Of a DNA stretch of 64,000 nt, positions 55,211-64,000 are shown piece after piece. The position numbers were made by a program, and so were the translations under genes. Each line of letters begins with the position of its first letter. Positions within the stretch are counted from its first letter, which is position 1. Source of the stretch: Stenogyne calaminthoides (Eukaryota; Streptophyta; Magnoliopsida; Lamiales; Lamiaceae). The stretch is from assembly GCA_037126765.1 (NCBI GenBank), contig JBBCBC010000001.1:23392622-23456621 (forward strand), given 5' to 3'. The notes under the pieces are model-generated. The model was not told the DNA's origin. It worked only from the letters and a program-made list of their open reading frames with translations, and made no database searches.

Positions 55211-55274
55211 GTGAGTTTCATCTTTTTTCAGATTTAGACACTCGTACCGATCTAATTCTCCTCTTCTTTTGTAG
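55211..55274 (+). other. intron 1 of the E2 antisense gene
   Basis: 64 bp, gaccacg|gtgagt … cttcttttgtag|ttttcac. Splicing keeps the frame (AHRVDH then VFTPTTADLYW). It has the same position and phase as the E1 intron at 49499-49561. Confidence 0.78.
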
Positions 55275-55949
55275 TTTTCACACCCACCACCGCCGACCTT
55301 TATTGGGACTTCAAAGAGGCGTTTGACATCGTTAACGACACTCCACCTTGCTGTTGGGACATGAACGCTTTGAACACCGAGCTTGATCGACTCAACGCCG
55401 GCCTGTATACTTACCCGCGCCATTTGAAAATCCCCTATAAGTTCCCTTACTTCGTGCTTATTACATTTCTCGATATCGACCTGACTGGTTGGCTTCTCAC
55501 ATTCCTGCAGTTCCTAACACCCATGTTTACCACCGTAAGCCTCCTGCGGATGTCATGGCCTCCCGCAAGAAGTCTGTTCTGGGAAAAATGAGGCGACTAG
55601 TGACCTCCGATGTTGCCCCTCCGAGGCTGCCCCCTGTCGAGGTCGCCCCTCCAAGTTCGGCCCTTACTGGTCCCTCTGCTGCCGACAAAGGCAAAAGGAA
55701 GGCCACGGGGTCGACTCCGCCGACTTCCGGGCACGCTCTGAAGAAAGTGAGGGAGGAGATTTCGACCTATGAGTCTGAAATCAACAGGGGCCTGGGAAAG
55801 AAAGACCGAGTCCACCCCCGATCACAGACGGCTACCTCACCCCCGACCTCGCCGCCAGCCAGTCCACGGCCTGCCTCGCCAGCCCGGAGGAGAGGTCGGC
55901 ACGACGATGATGACTCCTTCTTAGGCTGGGAGGAGGAGCGGGTGAGCGA

Positions 55950-56000
55950 GTAAGTCCTCACTATGATTTGCCTGACCTTTTTTCACATTAATCTTCATAG
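55950..56000 (+). other. intron 2 of the E2 antisense gene
   Basis: 51 bp, gtgagcga|gtaagt … atcttcatag|ctctgat. Splicing gives RVSDSDGSALLYS in frame. It follows FLGWEEE just as the E1 intron follows FLGWGD. Confidence 0.75.
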
Positions 56001-57129
56001 CTCTGATGGCTCGGCTCTCCTTTACAGCCCTGAACTCGGTCCCGCCGACTTTTGCCCAGAGGTGGTTAGCTTCCTCAGGAGTCCTCCCCTTGCTTCGGCC
56101 GACCTCCCCAATAAGTGGCCGGGGTACATTTCCCGTAGTGTGCACAACCTGCACCGGGCGTGGAAGCTTACTGATCATGATAACGCTCGTCGTTAAAAAA
56201 TGACGGGCAACATGTACTCGGCCATGGTCCACACTCTCAAGGCGACCTTTTATTTGGAACGGACCAGTGCCCAAGCTGAAACCGAGCTCCGACATCTCCG
56301 TGAGGCCCAGGCTCAAGTATCCGATCAGGCAGGAATGATCTTGGCGGCAGTCGAGACTCAGAAGGGGCTGGAGAAAGCCAATGCGGAGCATCTTCTGTGG
56401 ATCTCGACCCTCGAGGGTCGCCTGGCTGAGCTAGAGGGTGTGCTAGCTGAGGAGAAGCTGAAGTCGGCCCGGGCGGAGACCGCGCTGGCGGCCGAGAAGC
56501 TGAAGATGATCCAGGAAGAAAGGAGGGCGGCCGAGGTGGAGGCCGGTCTGAAGGAGGAGCAGGCCAGAGCAAAAGGGGAGCTGGACACTAGGGAGGCCAA
56601 GTTCAAGGTTGCCGAAGAGATGAACGTTAATTTTGCGTATGTGATGGCCTTTGCGGGTGCCATCCGAAAATGTCACCAGGCGAACCCTTCTGGCTACCTT
56701 ACTGGGCTGGTCGCCGACCTCAGGGACTACGTCTGGGCCAACCCTCTGGCCCCCGATGTTTTGCTGGATATCCAAGACCTGGAGGACATGGGCGTTGATC
56801 TCTCGTTTTTTCCAGATCCCAGGAAGATCGTGCGCCCTCTCCCTGACTCTCATTTGGTCGACCTCCCGGATGCTACATCTTCCGAGCTCCTGGTGGAGAA
56901 GTCAATGAGCTCGGAGGTCGTTCCTCCCCCTGCTGCTGATCCTGTCGAGCCCACCAGGGAAGAGATACCGAGGTCGGAGGTTGTTCCTCCAACTGTTGAC
57001 ATGCCTGCCGAGCCCGTTGTGGGGAGGATCTTAAGCTCAGAAGCCGATCCACCGGTGGTTTCGCATCAGGAGCCTCCTTTTGGGACGGTTATTGCCCCGA
57101 CCTCGACTGCCCCAGCCGAGACGAATTGA

Positions 57130-58380
57130 GATTGCAGCTCTACTACCCTTTTTGTTTTTTTTCCTTTTTCCGTTGTACTAGCCTTCGGGCTTTTGGTTTG
57201 TGATGTATTTCTCCAGACCTTCGGGTCTTCTATTAATGGAAGTTACTTTATGTTTTGGTCTGGTGCTTATCTTACTATGTAAAATAAACTCCCATATTTC
57301 ATCCCTCCCAAGTCGAGGTCGCAAGATCATCTTGGGGCCTTGACTTGAACTCGCACACCTTATCAACTTCTGGCAGGTCGGACTCGGGAAGTGTGCCAAC
57401 GCTGACATCTTCTCCTTGGGGAGACGAAGTGTTGCCTCGATTCTCCGAATCGGTGTGACGGTTGACAGATCCACAATGATGGCCTGGGTATTTGGTGGCC
57501 TCGGGCGCCATAAATTGGGCCAACCAAAAGTCGCGTTCTGCCCACACGCCACACGTGCGCCGCCGGTTTTTTTATGGGGCCCTCGAGAGTTGGAAATTGT
57601 AACTTGACCCCCGCCCTCCATCTATAAATAGGGCGGGTATTTCACACTGAAAACTCATATTGTCCCCCCCTTGATCTCCCCACTTTTCACCTCCAAGCTC
57701 CGGCTATGGGCGATTCTGGCGATCCTCTCATTTCAAAACCCTTTCCAGCAGTAAGCCTCTCTAGCTCTATACTCATTATTTCCGGCACTCGGACCATCTT
57801 TGCGGCTACCCCATCTCGGATTCTGCTTTCACCGGAGGGTGACCATACGGCCATTGCCAAGTTTTGCTATTACCCAGGCGGAAGACTCACCGCTGCCGTG
57901 ACGGTGGAGCCCCTAGCTCACTGTGTCTCGGGTGCTGGTCGGAAGAATGGGATTAATGGTGATGGGCCTCTCCTGATACGCAATATGGATTTAATGCGAA
58001 TCCGATCATGCCAAAATGCACTTCACAATCCCTTGAGTTTTTTGCGTCGTAAAGATGGCACTCGTGCTTGCTCACACGAAAAGCCTCATTGCAGCATCTG
58101 ACACTCCAAGAATGTTGTAACATCCTTTTCTGATAGTTTTGCAGCATCTTCCTCAGCGACCTCCGCGTCCGAGAGGTGCTACCCTAGTAGCAATATAGTA
58201 CAGACCAAGTCGCTAGTTCGAGTGGCTCCATAGTATAGACCAAGTCGCTAGCTCGATTCCGAAAAATGTATTGTATTGGAATGCTCTCTTTATCGACCTT
58301 CGGGTCTATTGTAATGGGGTTTTTCCCGACCTCCAGGTCTTTATTAATGAAATTCTCCTTTTTAATTCCTTCATTGTGTT
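57130..58380 (+). pseudogene. second, deleted copy of the antisense unit in E2
   Basis: After the 3' end of the first unit (ccttcgggtcttctattaat near 57219) the sequence repeats the organisation of 53800-54450. There is a ccttggggag…tcgattctccgaatcggtgtgac block (57414-57459, compare 53915-53957), a CACGTG-like box (57549), ctataaatag (57622) and a C/T-rich leader. An ATG frame follows (57706-58101) with DHTAIAKFCY matching DNTAIAELYH of the first unit. The conserved domain and coiled coil are missing. By 58260 the 3'-end motif returns twice (gaccttcgggtcta, gacctccaggtct, then aatgaaat). Duplicated 'agaccaagtcgctag' phrases lie at 58203-58249. It is therefore a tandem duplicate with its middle deleted. 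Confidence 0.65.
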
Positions 58381-58554
58381 GACTTGATTTCCTTACGCGA
58401 CTTTTGCTTAGTCTTTGTCGTCTTATTTTCTATGCGACTTGTTTCTTGGACATTTGCGTAGCCATCTTATAAAGTCGAGGGATGACCGCACCGCTAGGGT
58501 GGAGATCTCGCCTCCAGTATCTCTAAAGTCGGACCTCGGGTTCGCACATTATCA

Positions 58555-58655
58555 ATCATGTCTTTTACGCGACCTACATGTTATCGATCATGTCTTACAT
58601 GCGACCTACATGTTATTGATCATGTCTTCCATGTGATATGCATTTCATCGATCAT
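58555..58655. repeat. three tandem units of 32 bp
   Basis: Units of the form atcatgtcttttacgcgacc followed by tacatgttatcg. The third is more diverged and a partial fourth follows. It is E2's counterpart, in position, of the large array in E1, though the unit sequence differs. Confidence 0.8.
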
Positions 58656-58769
58656 ATGTTTTTCGAGCGACCCGCTTGGTTTACACAGGAATCTTACATT
58701 TAAAAAAGAATAGAGAATTATTGTTACTACAAATATTTGTTTACATCGTCTTGATCGATACAAGGACAT

Positions 58770-59972
58770 GAACCTACTGGTAGTATTTTTTTCAAATGTT
58801 GCATTCCACGGATATTGGGCCTTGGTCCCATCTATTTTCTCGAGTTCATATGCTCCATTTGGTAGGACCTTCGATATCTAGAATGGGCCCTCCCAATTGG
58901 GACCGAGGGCACCATTTGAATCTCCGCGTATCTTTTTTAGTACTAGGTCCCCGACCTTGAAATGTCGAAGTTGCACTTTAGAGTTGTAATATTTCTCAGA
59001 CCTCTGTTTGTTTCTGGCATTTCTCATATTAGCCTCTAATCTCTTTTCTTCGAGTAGGTCGAGGTTCCTCTCCAGGGCCTCATCATTGTGACCGAAAGCG
59101 ACTTGGCTAATTCGAAAAGTCAGGACATCGACCTCCGCGGGCACCACTACCTCAGTTCCGAAGGCTAGCGAATAAGGGGTTTCGCCTATTGAATTTCTGC
59201 AGGTTGTTCTGTATGCCCACAGCACATCTGGGAGCTCGCTAGCCCATTTCCCTTTTCCCCCTTCGATCTTGGCCTTGAGTGTGTGCTTTATGATTTTGTT
59301 CACGGCCTCGACCTATACGTTCGATTGGGGGTGGTATGGGGTGGAGAATAGCTTTGTGATCTTCCATTTTTTGAAGAAGGCATCGACCTTCGTTCCGTCG
59401 AACTGCTTCCCATTGTCTGATATTATCGCCTGAGGCAGTCCGAACCTGCAGATAATGTTGTGCCAAATGAATCTGATGACATGATCTTGGTTGATGGTTG
59501 TCAGCGCCTCAGCCTCGGCCCATTTTGTGAAGTAATCCACCGCTACCAATGCATACTTGACCGATCCTGGGGCCATTGGGAGTGGCCCAATGATGTCTAT
59601 CCCCCACTTTGCAAAAGGCCAAGGACTGAGGATACTTGTGAGCTCTTCTGGTGCAACCTTGATGAAGGGAGCATAAATTTGACATTTGTGGCATTTGCGG
59701 GCGAAGACGATAGCATCGGCCCTTAAGGTTGGCCAAAAATATCCTTGCCTTTTGGTTTTGTGGGCCAGCGACTCCCCCCCAGTGTGGTTTCTGCATGCCC
59801 CTTCGTGTATTTCTCGCAGGATGACTTGACCTTGTTCAGGTGTTATACATCGAAGTAGGGGTATGCCGAAGCCTCGCTTGTACAACTCCCCGCCGATCAT
59901 TGTGTAACAGGCGGCCCATAACTGCAACTGCCGAGCTTGGACGTGATCATGCAGCAAGAGGCCGCTTATCAA
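58770..59972 (-). pseudogene. Tat E2 integrase
   Basis: Joins element cDNA to the genome. Seen: in 59313-59972, an H2C2 zinc finger (HEGACRNHTGG, then FARKCHKCQ) and WPFAKWGIDIIGPLPM (first Asp). VDYFTKWAEAEAL and FGLPQAIISDNGKQFDG (second Asp) follow. The frame runs to a TAG (59313-59315) in place of the usual Gln of SNGQVEAVNK, and the catalytic Glu block VEAVNKIIKHTLK is just past it. The frame 58878-59303 has PDVLWAYRTTCRNSIGETP, LAFGTEVVVPAEV and the C-terminal LRHFKVGDLVLKKIRGD and NWEGPF. A stop follows, and the tail NGAYELEKIDGTKAQYPWNA runs to about 58770. Only two stops separate this from an open integrase. Confidence 0.92.
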
Positions 59973-60500
59973 CTACTCCATGATGGGTGTCATCCAGTTC
60001 GGCACCGGGTTTTTTAATGTTGTTACGGTTACTTGCGCGGTGGATGGGTGGGGAAGTGTCCTGATGGTGACATCCTTCATATCTGGTGATCCTTCGGAGG
60101 TTGCCAACCTGGCTAAAGCATTGGCTCGCGAGTTCCGCTCTCTCGGTATCAGTTTGACAAGGATCTGTGTGAACTTCATGCACAGTGTTTTCACAATTTC
60201 CTGATAGGCTGCCATCCTATCGTCCCTAGCCTCGTATTCCCTCGAAACTTGGCAGGCCACGAGCTGGGAGTCGGTATGAACCTGCAATCTTTTGACCCCC
60301 ATGGTTGTTGCCATTTCCAGGCCGCTGATGAGAGCCTCATACTCGACCTCATTATTTGTTGCGGGAAAATCGAAGGTAATGGCATTCTGGAATGAGGTAC
60401 CCTCAGGACTCATTAAAACCACCCCGGCACCCGACTTGTGAGAGGTCGCCGACCCATCTACGAAAAGCTCCCACGGTAAGCTGCTTGAACTTCCTGCTTC
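59973..60500 (-). pseudogene. second RNase H domain of Tat element E2
   Basis: An additional RNase H, of the type acquired by the Tat lineage, between the usual RT-RNase H and integrase. Seen: LPWELFVDGSATSHKSG (first catalytic Asp), then NNEVEYEALISGLEMA (catalytic Glu), LQVHTDSQLVACQVS (Asp) and RERNSRANALARLATSEG. In the last block the usual Asp of RADALA is Asn, so the fourth catalytic residue appears lost. The frame 59973-60422 is open and ends in a stop at the integrase boundary (TAG at 59973). It is a diagnostic feature for classification. Confidence 0.85.
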
Positions 60501-61182
60501 TGTCGGGAATATAAGCTCTACTAAGAAGTCGGCCAGTGCCTGAGCCTTGACGGCAGGTCGTGGCGCGTAGGTTACACCGTACTGCCCGACCTCAATGGCC
60601 CATTTGAGGCATCAGCCTGAAGTGTCCGGACGGTGGAGTACATTCCGCAGTGGTAGGAAAGTGAGAACCTCGACCTGATGGTCGAAGAAATACGGTCTCA
60701 GCTTTCTCACGCTCATGACTAATGAGTATGCCAGCTTCTCTAGCGACGGGTAGCGATGCTCCGTCTCGTTCTAGCTAATGAAGTAAACGGGCAGGTGGAC
60801 CGGACCTTCTGCTCGGACCAGTACCGCGCTCAAGGCAGTCTCTGAAGCCGCTAGATACAAGAACAACTTCTCTCCTGGAACAGGTTTGGACAGTATGCTC
60901 ACATCTGCCAGGTAAGTTTTGATTTTTTCAAAAGCGTCCTGGCTTTCAGGCGTCCATTCGAACTTTGCCTTCTTACGGATCGTGTCAAACATTGGTTTGC
61001 ACTTGTCCCCCATCCGGGAGATGAACCTGCTCAGGGCAGCCAGGCATCCCGTGAGTTTCTGAACTTCTCTCACATTTCGGGGTGCCCCCATGTCTAGTTC
61101 AGCTTTAACCTTCCCTGGGTTCGCCTCGATGCCCTGCTTACTGACCAAGTGTCCCAAGAACTTCCCCGACTCCACTCCGAAG
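60501..61182 (-). pseudogene. Tat E2 RNase H (first) and RT connection
   Basis: Seen: ESGKFLGHLVSKQGIEANPGK, QKLTGCLAALSRFISRMGDK, KTYLADVSILSKPVPGEKL, FLYLAASETALSAVLVRAEG and PVYFIS, then a stop at 60771. RYPSLEKLAYSLVMSVRKLR and YFFDHQVEVLT follow, then a second stop (TGA near 60615) and KWAIEVGQYGVTYAPR. These are the thumb/connection and RNase H blocks of gypsy pol. Both stops are explained by single C-to-T type changes. Confidence 0.88.
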
Positions 61183-61746
61183 TTACACTTCTTGGGGTTG
61201 AGTCTCATATTGAATTTTCTGAGGATGTCGAATGTCTGCGCGAGGTGAAGCAGGTGGTCTTCTCTTTTTAGGCTTTTTGATGACAATGTCGTCGACATAG
61301 ACTTCTATAGACTTCCCTATATGGTCGGCAAACATGTGATTGACCAGCCTTTGGTATGTTGCCCCTGCGTTCTTCAAGCCGAACGGCATTCTCTTCCAGC
61401 AATATAGCTTCTTTTCCATCAGAAATGAGGTGTGTTGTCGATCTGGTTCGTGCATGGCTATTTGGTGATAGCTCGCGAAAGCATCCATGAATGACATTAT
61501 TTCATGTCCAGCCGTATTATCTATCAGGTGATCGATATGTGGCATCGGGAAGAAGTCTTTAGGGCAGGCCTCATTGAGGTCGGTGAAGTCGATACATAAC
61601 CGCCAGGTCCCGTTGGACTTCTTTACCAATACTGCATTGGCTACCCACTGTGGTTGGTCGGCCTGCATGATCAGGTCGTTATCCAGCAGTTTCTTCACCT
61701 CTTCCGCCAAAGCGGCATACTTCTCAGGGCCAAATTTTTGCCTCTT
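61183..61746 (-). pseudogene. Tat E2 reverse transcriptase
   Basis: Seen in the frame 61183-61710: EEVKKLLDNDLIMQADQPQW, NAVLVKKSNGTWRLCIDFTD, LNEACPKDFFPMPHID, MSFMDAFASYHQIAM (first catalytic Asp in the FMDAFAGYHQI block), KRMPFGLKNAGATYQRLVN and the active site VYVDDIVIKK. A frameshift just after YVDD (61240-61300) moves into the frame 60771-61298, where the rest of pol continues. The stop at 61747 separates it from the protease frame. The catalytic residues are intact. Confidence 0.92.
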
Positions 61747-62733
61747 CTAAGCAACCGGCTTCCGGGATGGATCAATGTGGAGTCGATTGCATGCGATCTC
61801 TGGATCGATCCCCACCATGTCTTTGTGCGACCAGGCAAAGACATCTAAGTTCTTTTTGAGAAAGTCAATGGCTTTCCCCTTCAGGTCGTTCGGTATCTTG
61901 GAGCCGATAATGACCTCTAGATCCGGGCGAGTTGGATCGACCTTGACTTTCTCTAGCTCTTCCCCCGAGACGGCTCTAGGGCCATCTTGTCGGGGATCAT
62001 CGATTTCGGCCTTGATCAGGAATTCATTAGGTTCGTGCCCTATTCTTAGGTCGAGGTCGATGTAGGTTCTTTTTCTATTTTTCCTTGTCTCACTTAATTC
62101 TTCATTCTGTTCATTGGTATCTATTACAAGTGTTTGTTTGGCAGGTACTAGTGCAGAATTGAAAGGAGACGAAGAGTAAATCAAACAACCTCTCGCATCA
62201 ACTTGATCACCCTTAACGGTGCCGACCACCCCACTCTTAGTGGGAAACTTTACACAGAAATAGAAAGTAGAGGACGCAGCCTCGAATTCATGTTCAAAAG
62301 GCCTCCCCAGGAAACCATTGTAGGTTCTGGGGAGGTCGACTACTAAAAAATCTAAAAGCCTAGTTGCCCTAACCTCACTATTTAGCGTAGAGACCAGCTC
62401 AACGGCCAGCCGAATCATCCCAGTGGGCCTCACAATTGCGTCACCAAACCCCTTCACGATGTGGTCGCACGGGGTGATATAGGCATTATAGTCCCCGAGC
62501 TGATCCAGGGTTTTCTTGAAAAGGATGTTGCAGAAGGCACTCGCATCGACCAGAAGTCGGCACACCGTAGTCCCCATGATGTTGGCCCGAATCAACAAGG
62601 GATCGACATTGGGGTAGACTACCCCAGCCTTGTCCTGTTCTCCGAACTCGATAGTACTGGACTCTTCCCCCATGGTGAGGACAGGCAACACCATCTTCCT
62701 GGCGTTCTCTATCTCCCTTATTTCGGCTTTCAT
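61747..62733 (-). pseudogene. Tat E2 protease and RT lead-in
   Basis: A 328-residue frame. Seen: PLLIRANIMGTTVCRLLVDA ending in the protease active-site position; the following SAFCNILF shows D-A-S where the retropepsin family has D-[SG]-[GS]. VVDLPRTYNGFLGRPF (about residues 140-155) is a strong gypsy protease-region block. Next are an acidic linker and KVDPTRPDLEVIIGSKIP, then LKKNLDVFAWSHKDMVGID and HRL.IDP-like sequence (NRLHIDPSRKPVA), which leads directly into RT. The frame ends in TAG at 61747 where relatives have Gln (KQKKR-like). Otherwise it is well preserved. Confidence 0.85.
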
Positions 62734-62777
62734 TTTCCGCTTGGAGGAGGGGCTGGAGGCTAGCCCCCCAACAATCC

Positions 62778-63955
62778 CTAGGGGGAGAGAGTGTGTATCA
62801 TGCGATCCCCCGCATTCTCTGGCATGGGCAGGACAGGTCGCTCTCCCTGCCTCGCCCCCTGGTTGTCGTTCCTGCGGGGAAGTTCTTCTTGTTGGCGTCC
62901 TCTCGGAGCCTGGTCGCCGTTCTTCTGAGGTCGCTTGATGAACTCGTCAAGCAGGCCGTCCTCATACAGTCTCCAGAGCTGAGGCAGCAGATCCTTGCAC
63001 TCACTGGTATAGTGCCCGGTTTGCTCGTGAAAGTGGCAATACTTATTGGGGTTATGCCTGCCCTTGTTCTTCACTGGGCGAGGCGGGAGGAGCAGTTCCC
63101 GTTCCCGAATCTAGGTGAAAATGTTTCCGGGGGTCATGCCCAGAGCGTCCATCAATTTCACCGGAATGCTTTCCTCAAAAGGCTTGAAGCTTCCGGGCGG
63201 CTTGTACTGCGAAGAAGGCTTTTTGGAACTTTTCTTGGGCTCCGCGACCTCCTTAGTCTCAGATAGTCGGGATTCCAAGAGCTCCGCCATGTGTATCAAG
63301 TCGCTAGCTCACCTCTGAAAGTCAGCATAGCTAGTCGGGTACTCTGCCGTCATGCGCCGCCAGAGTTTGGTCCCCTTCCTCAGGCCGGAGACAGCCCCAG
63401 TAATTTTGCTTCATCTCCAATGGGATCTCCTTCCAAAATCAGCTTGTCAATCCTCTCAATGTAAGACCGATCGGATTCAGTATCCCCCTGATGGGTGTTC
63501 ATCAGGCACTGCCTGATTGCAGGTCGGGGTGCCAGGGCAGTAAAGTGCGTTAAGAATAGGCGAGCGAGCTGCTCGAAAGTGTCCACTGACTGAGGCGGCA
63601 GAGAGGTGAACCATTGGTGAGCCTGGTCGCTCAGGGTTAGAGAAAACAGCCGACATTTGGTCGCATCAGTGGTGCCCATAGAGGCCATGTACGAGTTGTA
63701 CTTCACTATATGGACCCTTCGGTCCGTGCTGCCACCGTAGCGATCCAAGGTCACGACATTAATCTTCCTCTGGGGAGCCGCCAAGGTGACCAAAGTTCCA
63801 AGTGGGGAGTCCGGGACGGCGAGGAAAGGGTCTGTCCCCACTGGCCCATTTCGACTCTCCATGCGCTCCATCAGTTGCTTGACCGTGCGGTTCAGCGCTG
63901 CGACCTGAGCTTCGTGGCGGTCAGTGGTCGCCTTCGCCGCCGGGGGTCGCCGCAA
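62778..63955 (-). pseudogene. Tat E2 gag
   Basis: Capsid/nucleocapsid region in three frames. Seen: 63380-63955 holds a coiled leader (RHEAQVAALNRTVKQLMERM) and the retrotransposon gag core: RYGGSTDRRVHIVKYNSYMA, CRLFSLTLSDQAHQWFTSLP and FEQLARLFLTHFTAL. DTESDRSYIERIDKLILEGD follows. After stops near 63310-63380 comes 63111-63299 (MIHMAELLESRLSETKEVAE, Lys/Ser-rich), then 62778-63074 with the knuckle-like CHFHEQTGHYTSEC (C-X2-H-X4-H-X4-C). The true start is uncertain: the open frame continues upstream only by non-ATG codons to a stop near 63980, and another ATG lies at about 63984 in a different frame. E2's 5' leader and LTR are outside the window. Confidence 0.85.
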
Positions 63956-64000
63956 TGCACGGCCGACCCCCTCTGTAAGTCATTGTGGTGGAGGTTTAGT

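Larger units (their letters stand above)
54265..57129 (+). pseudogene. antisense gene of Tat element E2
   Basis: Counterpart of 48451-51189, better kept. Seen in one frame from ATG 54265: an acidic Ser/Pro-rich start, then EFVASLDKNRSVL and LYKVPRDVHFYGAASDERAD. MDVGIQFPLHPAISHLL, TQITPNGWSYILSTI and VYGWHMKWWFVGGAWES follow, up to a donor at 55210. Two in-frame TAG codons (54649 and 54892) fall where E1-like sequence suggests Gln or Trp. After intron 1 (55211-55274) come WDFKEAFDIVNDTPPCCWDM and, after a frame change near 55440-55510 that may be a third intron, a Pro/Ser-rich segment up to SFLGWEEERVS. After intron 2 (55950-56000) comes GPADFCPEVVSFLRS. A TAA at 56195 precedes a 309-residue open frame, 56200-57129. 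This frame is a long coiled coil (AQAETELRHLREAQAQVSDQ) and an acidic Pro-rich tail with repeated SSEVVPP-type units. Function is unknown. Confidence 0.78.
53205..64000 (-). mobile_element. Tat-type gypsy element E2, 5' end beyond the window
   Basis: On the minus strand: gag (62778-63955), protease (61747-62733), RT (61183-61746), RNase H (60501-61182), a second RNase H domain (59973-60500), integrase (58770-59972), a tandem-repeat and duplicated region (57130-58700), the antisense gene (54265-57129), PPT (53798-53807) and the 3' LTR (53205-53797). The second RNase H between RT-RNase H and integrase, plus the antisense gene, place it in the Tat lineage. It inserted into E1 at 53204. The bases gccac just left of the LTR are the predicted 5-bp duplication. 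Confidence 0.92.

Noticed and set aside
56358..56853. Minus-strand Ser/Ala-rich and other frames opposite the E2 antisense gene
   Set aside because: Shadows of the GC-rich coiled-coil gene on the plus strand, in the region between pol and LTR. No homology blocks.

Overview
This is nuclear DNA from a flowering plant, most likely a eudicot. It is made almost entirely of transposable elements in various stages of decay. The evidence is: Ty1/copia and Ty3/gypsy LTR retrotransposons with tRNA-iMet type primer sites, a plant L1-type LINE tail, Stowaway-, pogo/Emigrant-, PIF/Harbinger- and Mutator-like DNA elements, a TRIM, and one relic of a plant cysteine-rich receptor-like kinase. I see no intact host gene, tRNA, rRNA or CRISPR array. 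The species cannot be named from the sequence.

Layout. 1-555: fragment of a Tat-type gypsy LTR. About 590-4110: 5'-truncated copia element (family D) ending in a complete 1838-bp LTR. 4111-5062: LINE 3' end. 5168-9480: complete but decayed small copia element (259-bp LTRs, TSD acaaa). 9535-9848: TRIM. 9849-12729: low-copy-looking DNA with a Stowaway MITE and the kinase relic. 12730-36489: a PIF/Harbinger-like element (TSD TTA) swollen by a stack of later insertions. 36490-37721: spacer with a Mutator-like MITE. 37722-46071: copia element of family A with a truncated 3' LTR. 46072-47151: A-rich unidentified DNA. 47152-53204: Tat gypsy element E1 (minus strand), broken in its integrase by a second Tat element, E2, which runs from 53205 past the window end.

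The stack at 12.7-36.5 kb is the clearest structure. Its layers, outermost to innermost, are: Harbinger-like element (TTA) > solo copia LTR of family A (13542-33859, TSD tggtt) > solo SIRE-like LTR B (14313-33079, TSD catga) > complete SIRE-type element C (15571-32944, TSD atctt) > solo copia LTR D (30593-32430, TSD c[c/t]gat). Removing layer A and one TSD copy joins the two halves of the Harbinger ORF1 in frame. A pogo-like element (34782-36112) sits separately in the same Harbinger copy.

The most interesting biology is in accessory genes of the retrotransposons. E1 and E2 each carry an antisense gene between pol and the 3' LTR, similar to the 'putative gypsy type transposon' family. It has its own promoter-like region, and both copies keep two small GT-AG introns at equivalent places that restore the reading frame. 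E2 also has a decayed tandem duplicate of this unit, and E1 has an array of about 8.5 units of 80-89 bp beside it. SIRE element C has a long extra sense-strand gene in the env position, preceded by a probable 184-bp intron, plus an antisense promoter/3'-end-like module resembling that of the Tat elements. All coding regions carry stops or frameshifts, so I call them pseudogenes.
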